Source: Neonectria sp. B-13 (Eukaryota; Ascomycota; Sordariomycetes; Hypocreales; Nectriaceae). Taken from it: a stretch of DNA of 64,000 nucleotides. Below are positions 24,539 through 36,049 of the stretch, in pieces; position 1 is the stretch's first letter, and each line of letters opens with the position of its first letter. The DNA lies in assembly GCA_002682825.1 (NCBI GenBank), contig NOKP01000029.1:1-64000 (forward strand). Reading direction: 5' to 3'. The position numbers and the translations under genes are program-made. A model generated the notes under the pieces. That model saw nothing but the letters and a program-made list of their open reading frames with translations, did not search any database and was not told the DNA's origin.

Positions 24539-25585
24539 CACTGTTGAAACTACTGTTTAGACTACTGTTTCTGCTTATCCGCGATTGCGCTAAATCATGT
24601 GTTTCCTTTGCTTGAGCTTAATAGGGGGGATAGATCTTTGGATTTTGAACCTAATTATTGACTTTTGCCCCCTTCAGCTTCCTAGAACTCCCTCTGCCAA
24701 ATCCCTCTATACTTCATAGCTAATGTTAGAGATAACTATAGTAGGATTCCCTTAGTTTCTAATGCATTACTCCTTTAGCTGTAGGTTAGTTAGAATAATA
24801 TTACCTATTAACTGTATGATCCATAAGGCATAGATAGGGTTATATAGCTTCTTAAGGAACTCCTTCTCTATAATAGTAATATTACTATTCCTTTCTAGCT
24901 TTAGAGTTAGCCTCTTTAGAAAGAGCTATTCTATTATAATCTATTAGATAGTTATTATATTAAGCTTTATTTCCTTTTATAATAGAATATTATAGCTAAA
25001 GACTATTAATTAGACTAACTCCTTAGGTTTAAAGTAGTTAATTATAGGCTATTTTATATGCTTTAAATTAGACTTTTAAGTTATAATTTATAGTATAGAA
25101 ATAAAGCTTGGATATTCTTTTAATTTAATATATAGATTATATAAGAGCTTATATGTATAGTTTAGTAAGAGCTTATTAGGCTATAGTATGATTTAGAAGG
25201 TTATTTTATATAATTGATTATATAGTTATTATATTGTATAAAAGGTTAGATAGAATGCAAAAGGGTAACTTAGAAAGTATAAAGATTAGGCTTTTATCCT
25301 AAGGAGTTTTAGCCTTTTCTAAGATCTAGCTTTTCTAAGGTCTAGCTTTTCTAAGATCTAGCTTTTCTAAGATCTAACTTTTCTAAGATCTAGCTTTTCT
25401 AGCTAATTAGGGCAGTAAAACTTATATCTTAACTTTATAGTAGAAACCTTTATTTCCTTGAGTTATTATTGCTTTAGGCTTAGGTATTAAGCCTATTATA
25501 CTATTGTTTTTTCTATTTTCTTTTATACTATTTAATCTTTAGCCTCTTCTCTAGGTATATACTACTAAGAATTATTATATCTAAA
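24539..25585. mobile_element. Family E element, complete, reverse orientation, 12-bp TSD
   Basis: It begins CACTGTTGAAACTACTG and ends ATTATATCTAAA, with TATTTAAAATAG duplicated at 24527-24538 and 25586-25597 (13 bp if the shared A is counted). The CACTGTTG end is nearly free of RIP here. Six 16-bp repeats (TTTTCTAAGATCTAGC) lie at about 25314-25410. Length is 1047 bp. Confidence 0.85.
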
Positions 25586-26158
25586 TATTTAAAATAGAAA
25601 TTATATATTAATAATTTAACTATTTATTTTACTTAAAACTCTTATTTAATGTATTTTTTATTATAGTTCTTTACTTATACTTTTATTACTTATTCTTAGT
25701 ATTTATATACTTTATTATATATTTAATAAAAGTTCTTAATTTATTTAATAATTCTTTAAATAATTATTCTTAAGTATTATAGTATATATTCTATTACTTA
25801 TAAATAGTAACTATAAAGTACTTATATTAATAATACCTTAATATTATTATATTGGTAATTATTATATATAAATTCTACCTTTAAAAGCTATACTATTTAT
25901 CTTTTTAAAGCTTTTTCTATAAAAATCTATAAGTATTCTCTAATTACTTAGTTTATTCTTTCTATTTAATTATTAGTTTATAAATAGTATATAGTAAATA
26001 GTTAATAATAGATTACTTATTTAATTATTAATTCTTTCTAGAATTAATTTATAAGGAGTTTATCTTAATTACTTATAATACTCTTTAAGCTTTTAAATTT
26101 ATATTTTATATACTTATAAAGTAATTATACTAATTATACTATAATAAGAGTTTTCTTA

Positions 26159-28174
26159 TTTATTTAGATATAATAGTCCTTAGTAGTATATACCTAGAGA
26201 AGAGGCTAAAGGTTAAATAGTATAAAAGAAAATAGAAAAAATAATAGTATAATAGACTTAATACTTAAGCTTAAGGCAATAATAACTTAAGGAGATAAAA
26301 GTTTCTATTATTTAGATATAATAGTCCTTAGTAGTATATACCTAGAGAAGAGGCTAAAGGTTAAATAGTATAAAAGAAAATAGAAAAAATAATAGTATAA
26401 TAGGCTTAATACCTAAGCCTAAGGCAATAATGACTCAAGGAGATAAAAGTTTCTACTATAAAGTTAAGGTGTAAGTTTTGCTGCCCTAATCAGCTGGAAA
26501 AGCTAGATCTTAGAAAAGCTAGATCTTGGAAAAGCTAGATCTTGGAAAAGCTAGATCTTAGAAAAGCTAGACCTTAGAAAAGGCTAAAATCCCTTAGGAT
26601 AAAAGCCCAGCCTCTGCGCTTTCTAGGTTACCTCTTCGCATTCCATCCGACCTTCTAAATAATACAATAACTATACTATCGATCGCACAAGATGACTGCT
26701 GTCTGAATCACACTATAGCTCAGTGAGCCCTTACTAAGCTATACATATGGGCTCTCATATGACCTATATATTGAATTGAAAGAACATCCAAGCTTCATTT
26801 CTATGCTGCAAATTATAGCTCAAAAGTCTAGCCTAGGGCATATAAAACAGCCTATGATCAATTGCTTTAGACCTGAGAAATTGGTCTAATTGGTAGTCTT
26901 TAGCTATAATATCCTACTATAAGATAGAATCTAGCTTGATATAGTAATAGCCCAGTGGATTGCAATAGAACAGCTCTTTCTAGAGAGGCTAGCTCTAAAG
27001 CTAGAAAGGAACAGCAATATTACTGCTGTAGAGAAGGAGTTCCTCAAGAAGCTGCACGACTGCATTGGAAACCGAGGGAATCCTGCTGCATGGAGGGATT
27101 TGGCGGAGGGAGTTTGGAGGGGGCAAAAGTCAATAATTAGGTTCAAAATCCAAAGATCTATCCCCCTATTAAGCTCAAGCAAAGGAAACACATGACTGTT
27201 CAGTGCAATTGCAGATAGGCAGAAACAGTAGTCCAAACAGTAGTTTCAACAGTGAAAGTTTCTATTATAAAGTTAAGGTATAAGTTTTACTACTTTAATT
27301 AGCTAGAAAAGCTAGATCTTAGAAAAGCTAGATCTTAGAAAAGCTAAATCTTAGAAAAGCTAGACCTTAGAAAAGCTAGATCTTAGAAAAGGCTAAAACT
27401 CCTTAGGATAAAAGCCTAGCCTATAAGGCTTTATACTTTCTAGATTACTTTTTTATATTCTATTTAACCTTTTATATAATATAATAATTATATAACTAAT
27501 TAGATAAAATAACTACTTTCTTTTAAATTATACTATAGCTTAATAAGCTCTTACTAAGCTATATATATAAGCTCTTATATAATCTATATATTGAATTAAA
27601 AGAATATTTAAGCCTTATTTCTATACTATAAATTATAACTTAAAAGTCTAGCCTAAGGTATATAAAATAGCCTATAATTAACCACTTTAGACCTAAGGAA
27701 TTAGTCTAATTAGTAGTCTTTAGCTATAATATCCTACTATAAGAGGAAATAAAACTTAATATAGTAATTACTTAATAGATTATAATAGAATAGCTCTTTT
27801 TAGAGAGGCTAGCTCTAAAGCTAGAAAGGAATAGTAATATTACTACTATAGAGAAAGAGTTCCTTAAGAAGCTATATAACCCTATCTATACCTTATAGAT
27901 CATACAGTTAATAGGTAATATTATTCTAATCAATCTATAGTTAAAGGAGTAATACATTAGAAACTAAGGGAATCTAGTTATTTCTAACATTAGCTATAAA
28001 GCTGCATAGAGGGATTTAGCAGAGGGAGTTCTATGGAGGGGGCAAAAGTCAATAATTAGGTTTAAAATCCAAAGATCTATCCCCTCTGTTAAGCTTAAGC
28101 AAAGGAAATATGTAACTGTTTAGTGCAATTGCAGATAAGTAGAAATAGTAGTCTAAATAGTAGTTTTAATAGTA
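26159..28174. mobile_element. Family E element interrupted by a second E, 13-14 bp TSD
   Basis: The outer copy is flanked by AAGAGTTTTCTTA at 26146-26158 and 28175-28187. Its start reads TTTATTTAGATATAATAG, that is, with one extra TTTA unit. It is split at AAAGTTTCTATTA by the inner element at 26311-27254. Its 17-bp repeat array is at 27300-27390. Confidence 0.82.
26311..27254. mobile_element. Family E element, least mutated (youngest) copy, 13-bp TSD
   Basis: The target duplication is AAAGTTTCTATTA at 26298-26310 and 27255-27267, inside the outer E copy. From about 26600 to 27254 it is far less AT-rich than its relatives and keeps many CpA sites. The far end is short tandem units, AACAGTAGTCCA / AACAGTAGTTTC / AACAGTG. 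One plus-strand frame reads ITAVEKEFLKKLHDCIGNRG then AWRDLAEGVWRGQK, but it is broken by stops and no family is recognised. A 101-codon minus-strand frame (26931-27236) is also open. Coding status unknown. Confidence 0.82.
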
Positions 28175-30958
28175 AAGAGTTTTCTTATATAAAATAAATA
28201 TTATATATTTTATTATTTAATATATAATAATAAGGATTATATTATATTCTTTACTATCTACTTAAATACTATTTAGTAAGCTTATAAGAAAGTTTATACT
28301 AATTTCTTAAAATAAGTATAATAATAATAGGAATAACTATAACTTCTTATAAGATTTATATCTTAGTATATATATACTTTAATAAAGCTAATATTATATA
28401 ATATAGTTTATTATATCTTTTTTAATCCTATTTTAATAGAATTTTCTACTAACTAACTTAAAGATCTTTATAGTTCTTATATAACTAGCTTTTAGATCAT
28501 TATAGTATCTTTATAGGATTTCTATCCTTAGTACTTCTTATATAAAGATAATTAATCTTTCTTTAAAGAATAAAGTACTTTATTAATTATAATAGTAATT
28601 CTCTAATTTCTTAGTAGCTTATTAAACCTTTATTAACTATTATTTATAGAACTAATTATTAGTTTATAGTTCTTAGATTAATCCTTTTAAACTTAGTAAT
28701 AATTGCAATAGTAATACTATTTTACTTTCTATAACTTCTCTTATAACTTAATATAAGATATATTATTCTGAATTAATAATCCTAGCTTTAATTAAGTCCT
28801 TTTAGCTTTTATTAGTAGTTATTTCTTATTAAGTATTCTTTAACTATTTAGTAATTATACTTATTTATCTTTTAGCTTAAGTAACTTTTATAACTTAAAG
28901 AGTAGTATTCTTCTTTCTTATAGTTATAGTAAGTAATTCCTTTAAAGAATCTATTTATTAAATAGTCTTTATACTTTTAATAGTTATTTTAGTTATTTAA
29001 GTATAATTCTTTATATAAGTATAATAAGGATTATTCTTAAGATTTTCCTTTAAATAAGTAATTATTTTAATAGTCTAATAAATAAGACTTTCTAAGTCCT
29101 TTTTAATTAGAATTTATACTATTTTATTTTTATTCTTTATTCTATAAATAGTTAATATAATATAATAGATATTATTATAGCTTTTTTACTTTTTATATTA
29201 AGTCTTATACCTTCTAGATATTAATTTTTATCTTTAAAATCTCTTTTTTAATCTAGGATTATAATTTATAATAGTATTAATAGGCTAGGATATAATTATC
29301 TTTTAGGTTTAGAGTGTTTAATAAGTTATAAATTACTTTTTATATATTAAAGTAATCTATTAGTAATTATTTAGTAGACTATTATAAAGTTATTAAATTA
29401 TTCTAGAGTTTGATTTCTTATATTTCTAGATCTATATATTACTTTCTTAAAAATAAAGTAAAGTCTTTCTATAATAGGTTTTTTATAGCTTTTAAGTAAT
29501 TCTTCTATTAAGTCTAAAGTATCTTTAAAATATATATAATTAACTATAGGATCTTTTAGAAGAAAGTAGCTAATTCTTATAGGTTATTTACTAATTATAT
29601 AGTATAGATCTAATTATTAATCTATACTCTTATAGCTTCTTTTTTTAGGACTTTATATAAGTATTATAATAATTATTAATATTCTTTTAATTAATTAGAT
29701 TTATATCTAAAGACTAGTTTCTTAAGTAATAGTACTTAGAATTATTAGTCTTTTTCTTATTATACTATTATAGTAATTCTCTCTTTTTCTTTTTAGATTA
29801 TTATTATTATAAGTATATTCTTAATAGTACTAATAGTATTCTTATAATTATTTATTTAATAATACTTTATTAATAGTATTCTAAAGGTTAATTATTATCT
29901 ATCTTATAGTCTTAATTATAATAATAAGTATAATAATCTTTAAGATTATTATAGGATTATTAAGTATTTATTATAGCTTTTACTTTTATAAGAGTCTACT
30001 TAATATAATTAGTCTTTCTTTAACCTTTTATTAAAGTAAGTAGTTTCTAACTCTCTTAGGTTATTCTATCTTAGAAATAGTTCTTTTAGAGGTTTTTCCT
30101 TTATAATAAGAAGGTCTATAGAGTCTAAGCTTAAGGTTCTCTTATAAGTTATCTTAAGTTCTTTCTTAATATAATTTATTAGAATAAGCTTATTTATAGC
30201 TATTAGTAAGTACTTAGTACTTAGTAAGTATTTAATGTATTCTATAGCTACTTATATAGTACTTTTTATTCTATATTATATACTAGTAATCTAAGTAAGG
30301 TATAAAAGTAGAAGAATTATAAGAGTTAGTATAACTAGAGTATAATATAGAGATTATAAAGGTAGGTATCTATATATTATAAAGCTTTTATTTAGTAAGT
30401 TATTATAGAGTGCTTATTAAGTGTGTTTTAAAAGAGGGGGCTTTAGATCTATTTATATATAAGGTTAGAGTATAGGTATTAGGTGATTAATATAGGTATT
30501 AACTGTTATACTTAGATTCTATATTAATAAACTTAGTTTAAGTAATATAAAAAAGTAAGTTAAAGTATTATAAAATCTTAAGTTTCTTAATATACTTTAA
30601 TAGCTTAAGAAATAGATTAATATAATTAAATAGCTTTAATATTTTATTTATTAGTTTATTAATAGAATTATACTTTTATAAGATTATAAAACTAATATAT
30701 TAGTAGAGATAGGAGCTAATAAGAAGTTAAATAATAGACTAAAATAAATAGTATATATAAATAAAATAATCTTTATTCTTATAAAAAGAAAAGAAAATAC
30801 TTTAAGAAAGTTAATTTTACTTTTACTAATATTAAAGCCTTATATTATTTCAATCTAAACTAAGATCTATTTATATAGTTAAATAACTCTAAGGAATAAA
30901 ATATAAAAGAAATCCTATTCTATCTTAATTCTAAGTATACTTAAAATAACTAAAGTAT

Positions 30959-33900
30959 TACTATTAAAACTACTATTTAAACTACTATTTCTATTTATCT
31001 ATAATTATACTAAATAGTTATATATTTCCTTTACTTAAGCTTAATAAGAAGATAGATCTTTAGATTTTAAACCTAATTATTAACTTTTACTCTTTCTATA
31101 GTAAGATTCTCTTACTTTCTAATATATTATTCCTTTAATTATAAATTCATTAATATAGTATTACTTATTAATTATATAACCTATAAAATATAATTATAGT
31201 ACTTTAAACTATTAATAAACCTTTTCTCTATATTAGTAATATTATTATTTCTTTCTAGCTTTAAAGTTAATCTTTTTAAAAAGACTTATTCTATTATAAT
31301 CTATTAGATTATTACTCTATTAAACTAGATTCTATTTTATAATAAGATATAATAACTAAAGACTATTAATTAAATTAATCTTTTAGCTTTAAAGTATTAA
31401 TTAGTTTTAATTTCTTTTATATTTTATAAATAAGACTTTTAAACTATAATTTATAGTTTAAAAATAAGACTTAAATTTACTTAAAATAAACTATATAGAT
31501 TATATAAGAGCCTATAAGTATAGCTTAATAAGAGCTTATTAAACTATAGTATAATTTAAAAGATAATTATCTTATATAATTACTAGTATTACTATTGAAA
31601 CTACTATTTAAACTACTATTTCTACTTATCTATAATTACACTAAACAGTCATATGTTTCCTTTGCTTAAGCTTAATAAGGGGATAGATCTTTGGATTTTA
31701 AACCTAATTATTGACTTTTGCCCCCTCTACTACTGTTAGTCCACTAACGCTAGGAACGACCATTAGGCTTCCAACTCCCTCCGCCAAATCCCTCTATGCT
31801 TTATAACCAATGTTAGAGATGACCAGTCTATATAAGCCAAGGGCAAACCAGCTTTTATATACTAACCAAGGCTAGTAGTAGGATTCTCTTGCTTTCTAAT
31901 GTATTACTCCTTTAGTTATAGATTGGTCAGTATAATGTTACTTATTAGCTATATAACCTATAAGATATAGTTATTATGCTTTAGACTATTAATAAACCTC
32001 TTTTCTATATTAGTAATATTACTATTTCTTTCTAGCTTTAAAGCTAGCCCCTTTAAAAAGACCTATTCTATTATAATCTATTAGGCTATTACTCTATTAA
32101 GCTAGATTTTATCTTATAGTAGAATATAATAATTAAAGACTATTAATTAGACTAATTCTTTAGCCTTAGAGTATTAATTAGTTTTAATCTTTTTTATATC
32201 TTATAGATTAAACTTTTAAACTATAATTTATAGCTTAGAAATAAGGCTTAGATCTATTTAAAATAGGCTATATAGGTTATATAAGAGCCTATAGGTATAG
32301 CTTAGTAAGAGCTTACTAAGCTATAGTATAATTCAAAAGAAAGTAGTTATTTTATATAATTAGTTATATAGTCTTTATATTATATAGAAGGTTAAATAAA
32401 ATATAAAAAAGTAATCTAAAAAGTATAAAAGCTAAGCTTTTATCCTAAGGGATTTTAGCCTTTTTTAAGATCTAGCTTTCTAAGGTTTAGCTTTTCTAAG
32501 ATCTAACTTTTTTAAAATCTAGCTTTTCTAAGATCTAGCTTTTCTAGCTAATTAAGGCAGTAAAACTTATACTTTAACTTTATAGTAAAAACTTTTACTA
32601 TTAAAACTACTATTTAAACTACTATTTCTGCTTATCTATGATTACACTGAATCATATGTTTCCTTTGCTTAAGCTTAATAGGGGGGATAGATCTTTGGAT
32701 TTTGAACCTAATTATTGACTTTTACCCCCTCTATCCACTGACACTAGGAACGATCATTAGGCTTCCAACTCCCTCCGCTAAATCCCTCTATACAGCTTTA
32801 TAGCTGATATTAGAGATGATCATAGGATTCCCTTGGTTTCCAATGTATTACTCCTTCAGCTGCAGGTTGGTTAGAATAATGTTACCTATTAACTGTATAA
32901 TCCATAAGGTATAGATAGAGTTATATAGCTTCTCAAGGAACTCCTTCTCTATAGTAGTAATATTACTATTCCTTTCTAGCTTTAGAGCTAGCCTCTCTAG
33001 AAAGAGCTATTCTATTACAATCTACTAAGTAGTTACTATATTAAGCTTTATTTCCTCTTATAGTAAGATATTATAGCTAAAGACTACTAATTGAACTAAT
33101 TCTTTAGATCTAAAGTGGTTAATTATAGGCTATTTTATATGCCTTAGGCTAGACTTTTAAGCTATAATTTATAGTATAGAAATAAAGCTTAGATATTCTT
33201 TTAATTTAATATATAGGTTATATAAGAGCTTATATATATAGCTTAGCAAGGGCTTACTAGGCTATAGTATAATTCAGAAGGCAGTTATCTTATATGATTA
33301 ATTATATAGTTATTATATTATATAAAAGGTTAGATAGAATACAAAGGGCTTAGAAAGTATAAAGCCTTATAAGCTAGGCTTTTATCCTAAGGGGTTTTAG
33401 CCTTTTCTAAGATCTAACTTTTCTAAGATTTAGCTTTTCTAAGATCTAGCTTTTCTAAGATCTAGCTTTTCCAGCTGATTAGAGTAGTAAAACTTATACC
33501 TTAACTTTATAGTAGAAACTTTTATCTCCTTAAGTCATTATTGCCTTAGGCTTAAGTATTAAGCTTATTATATTATTATTTTTTCTATTTTCTTTTATAC
33601 TATTTAACCTTTAGTCTCTTCTCTAGGTATATACTACTAAGGACTATTATATCTAAATAGTAAAAACTTTTATCTTTTTAAGTTATTATTATCTTAGGCT
33701 TAAGTATTAAGCTTATTATACTATTATTTTTTCTATTTTCTTTTATACTATTTATCCTTTAGTTCCTTCTTTAAGTATATATTACTAAGGACTATTATAT
33801 CTAAATAATTACTAGTATAATTATTATATTATATAAAAGATTAAATAGAATATAAAGAGATAATTTAAAAAGTATAAAGATTAGTTAAGCTTTTATTCTA

Positions 33901-34136
33901 AGAGATTTTAACCCTTTTTAAGATTTAGCTTTTTTAAGATCTAGCTTTTCTAGCTAATTAAAATAGTAAAACTTATACTTTAACTTTATAATAGAAACCT
34001 TTATCTTCTTAAGTTATTATTATTTTAAGCTTAAGTATTATACTTATTATACTATTATTCTTTTTATTTTCTTTTATACTATTTAACTTTTAGCTCTTTC
34101 TTTAAGTATATACTACTAAGAACTATTATATTTAAA
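30959..34136. mobile_element. Triple nest of family E elements (A in Gypsy, B in A, C in B)
   Basis: All three are in reverse orientation. A spans 30959-31589 and resumes at 33806-34136. B spans 31590-32595 and 33658-33805. C is uninterrupted at 32596-33657. The TSD of B is TAATTACTAGTAT (31577-31589, 33806-33818) and of C is TAGTAAAAACTTT (32583-32595, 33658-33670), both perfect 13-mers. The flanks of A share only AATAACTAAAG, and its far end carries an extra TAA run. B and C are less mutated than A, in line with insertion order. Confidence 0.85.
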
Positions 34137-34139
34137 TAA

Positions 34140-34390
34140 TAATAATAACTAAAGATTAATTATTTAAAAAAAGAGATAATTATAAAAGAATAGATTTATA
34201 TAGTTAACTTTAAAGTAAGCTATTATAACTATTATAGCTAAGAGCTTAACTCTATAAGAATTACTTAAAGTCTTTAGTTAGTAATTTTTAACTATTTACT
34301 AAATTAAAGTCTTATAATATAATAATATTCACTCTTTAAGCTTAATATCTTACTTTAGTTAAACTAACTCTTATATATTTTTATTATATT
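34140..34390. repeat. LTR-like repeat shared with 10736-10930
   Basis: The segment around ATAGATTTATATAGTTAACT to TAATATCTTACTTTAGTTAA matches 10736-10930 after allowing RIP differences, including AAAGTCTTATAATATAATAA in both. Its place at the outer edge of Gypsy relic 2 and at the opposite edge of relic 1 is what an LTR pair would show. LTR borders and primer site were not identified. Confidence 0.5.
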
Positions 34391-34785
34391 TTCTATTAAA
34401 AGAATAAATAATAAAATAACTCTTTTTATATTTACTTAAGCTTTAATCTTAATTAAGTCTAGCTTATATAGCTTTAGCTTAGTATATTTTAAGCTTTCTT
34501 TAATCGAATATTTTAAGCTTAAAAAGTCAGTCTCTATATATAGCTAAGTATAGCTTTTATTAGTATATATACTTCTAAGCTTAGCTAATCTGTTATAATC
34601 TCCACATGACTACTGGCCTTATCTTGTGATAGCACTGCTTACGGGATATGTAACATTGTCCCAGCCTGTTCTGAATTAGTCTTAGTGGGATGTAAACTTT
34701 AGCTATTGCCTTTACACACAGAGTCTCCATCTCCACCTTACATTAGCCAGACTCTTGCTCCATAAGCTTCAGGTGAAGGAAAACA

Positions 34786-36049
34786 ATGTGCGGCCGGTAC
34801 GTTTTGGCTCTGGTAAGTAGTTGCGCTATGATTAGGTTACCCATTTATTCATGACAGCGTGCAGCGACCATCCCAGGTCCGCCAGATGCTCGAGGATGAT
34901 GACATGCCGGTTGAAGATGCTCCACAAGACGAAGGGGACGAGGCACCGAGAAACAGCTATAACTTCGCACCGTCGTATCACGGTATTGTCTACCGTGCAG
35001 AGACGCTGGACTGGGGATCTGGGCCTCAGCATAGCCAGCAAGGGGTCGACGCCGCCGATGCTCCAACCTCAAGCGCCACGGACCTGGACCCTGTCAAGTA
35101 CAAGCTTCAATCCATGAAGTGGGGATTGGTCCCTTTCTGGAGCAAGCGAAAGCCAGACTACGGCATGATGCTCAAGACCATCAACTGCAGGAGTGACTCC
35201 TTGAGCACGCCGGGCGGCATGTGGGCGTCCATGAAAGCACGGAAGCGATGTGTTGTCATCGCTCAGGGATTCTTCGAGTGGCTGAAGGTCGGGCCCAAGG
35301 AAAAGATGCCCTACTTTGTCAAGAGGGACGATGGCCGCCTCATGTGCTTCGCTGGGCTCTGGGACTGTGTGCAGTACGAAGGTGAGAATTCGGCTGGAAT
35401 GACGTAGCGAGGCATGCACTGACCATTCGCAGGTTCAGAGGACAAGACGTACACGTACACCATCATCACCACTGATTCCAACAAGCAATTGAAGTTTCTA
35501 CACGATCGCATGCCAGTCGTATTGGAACTTGGGTCCGACGATCTCAGGATGTGGCTCGATCCTTGCCGCCGAGAATGGTCTCACGAGCTCCAGGCTTTGC
35601 TGAAGCCTTTCGATGGAAAGCTCAACGTCTACCCGGTGACGAAGGACGTCGGAAAGGTTGGCAACAACTCCCCATCTTTCGTCGTCCCCTTGGACAGCAA
35701 AGAGAACAAGTCCAACATCGCAAATTTGTTTGCCAACGTCTCGAAGAGGAATGAGGCCCAGCATAAACAGTCCGAGGATGTACCAGTATCCAAGGAACCG
35801 GGCACTGGATCCATAGTCAAAACCGAGTCTCACTCTGAGGAGTCTTTAGAGGTTCCAGGCGACACTCAATCGCATGGCACAAAACGAAAACTCTCGGCTA
35901 TGTCAAGTCATGAAGGCAAGTCGAGTGACCCCACTAAGCAGCAGGGTCACAGCAAGATCAGCGCGACTAGGAATCAGGCAAAGAGCCAAGACACAGCTAA
36001 AGGAAAAGGAAGTCAAAAGATTACGAGCTTTTTCACAAGTACTACATGA
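34786..36049 (+). CDS. HMCES/SRAP-domain DNA-protein crosslink protein
   Basis: Abasic-site-processing protein of the SOS-response-associated peptidase family (HMCES/YedK). Members attach covalently to abasic sites in single-stranded DNA through Cys2. Exons are 34786-34812, 34865-35381 and 35433-36049, giving 386 residues. The start MCGRYVLAL places the catalytic Cys directly after Met, as the family requires. Other active-site elements are NFAPSY (Asn42), QGFFEW (Glu) and FLHDRMP (His). The last 120 or so residues are charged, Ser/Lys-rich and probably disordered. They end in SQKITSFF, which resembles a PCNA-interacting (PIP) box although Ser stands where Gln is usual. It is the first gene next to the RIP block, with under 200 bp of upstream sequence. 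Confidence 0.93.

Larger units (their letters stand above)
1..34590. repeat. RIP-mutated, AT-rich block of nested transposons
   Basis: This whole stretch is very AT-rich, rich in TpA, and broken by TAA/TAG stops in all frames. Recognisable coding remnants differ from expectation by C-to-T or G-to-A changes: CGA or CAA codons read as TAA, and an Asp-Asp pair reads as Asn-Asn. That is the known signature of repeat-induced point mutation in Pezizomycotina. The block holds hAT and Gypsy relics and two families with long target duplications, many nested in one another. No intact host gene was seen. Nested, RIP-mutated blocks of this type are typical of pericentromeric or subtelomeric heterochromatin; which one applies here cannot be told from the window. 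Confidence 0.93.
23638..34590 (-). mobile_element. Ty3/Gypsy-like retrotransposon relic 2, with three E insertion clusters
   Basis: Segments 23638-24526, 25598-26145, 28188-30958 and 34137-34590 form the same minus-strand element type as relic 1. For example 24200-24530 matches 12180-12480, 25598-25860 matches 12450-12750, and 28188-28860 matches 13990-14700. E elements occupy 24539-25585, 26159-28174 and 30959-34136. The stretch 34140-34390 matches 10736-10930 and is probably its 5' LTR. All frames are broken. The left end is cut by the hAT element. Confidence 0.65.

Noticed and set aside
27135..27165. GGTTCAAAATCC as a tRNA-type B box in E, suggesting a SINE
   Set aside because: It is one base too long for the GGTTCRANNCC consensus, lies about 100 bp from the element end, and no A box stands at the right distance.
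26931..27236. 101-codon minus-strand frame in the youngest E copy
   Set aside because: Open only in this copy, with no recognisable domain. Kept as a hint under findings, not called a gene.
31577..33818. E elements as Helitrons or TIR transposons
   Set aside because: Helitrons do not duplicate their target, and the two E ends are not inverted repeats, so neither class fits.
1..34590. CRISPR-like or biosynthetic-cluster interpretation of the repeats
   Set aside because: The repeats are dispersed and nested transposons with target duplications, not regularly spaced arrays, and no backbone enzyme gene is present.
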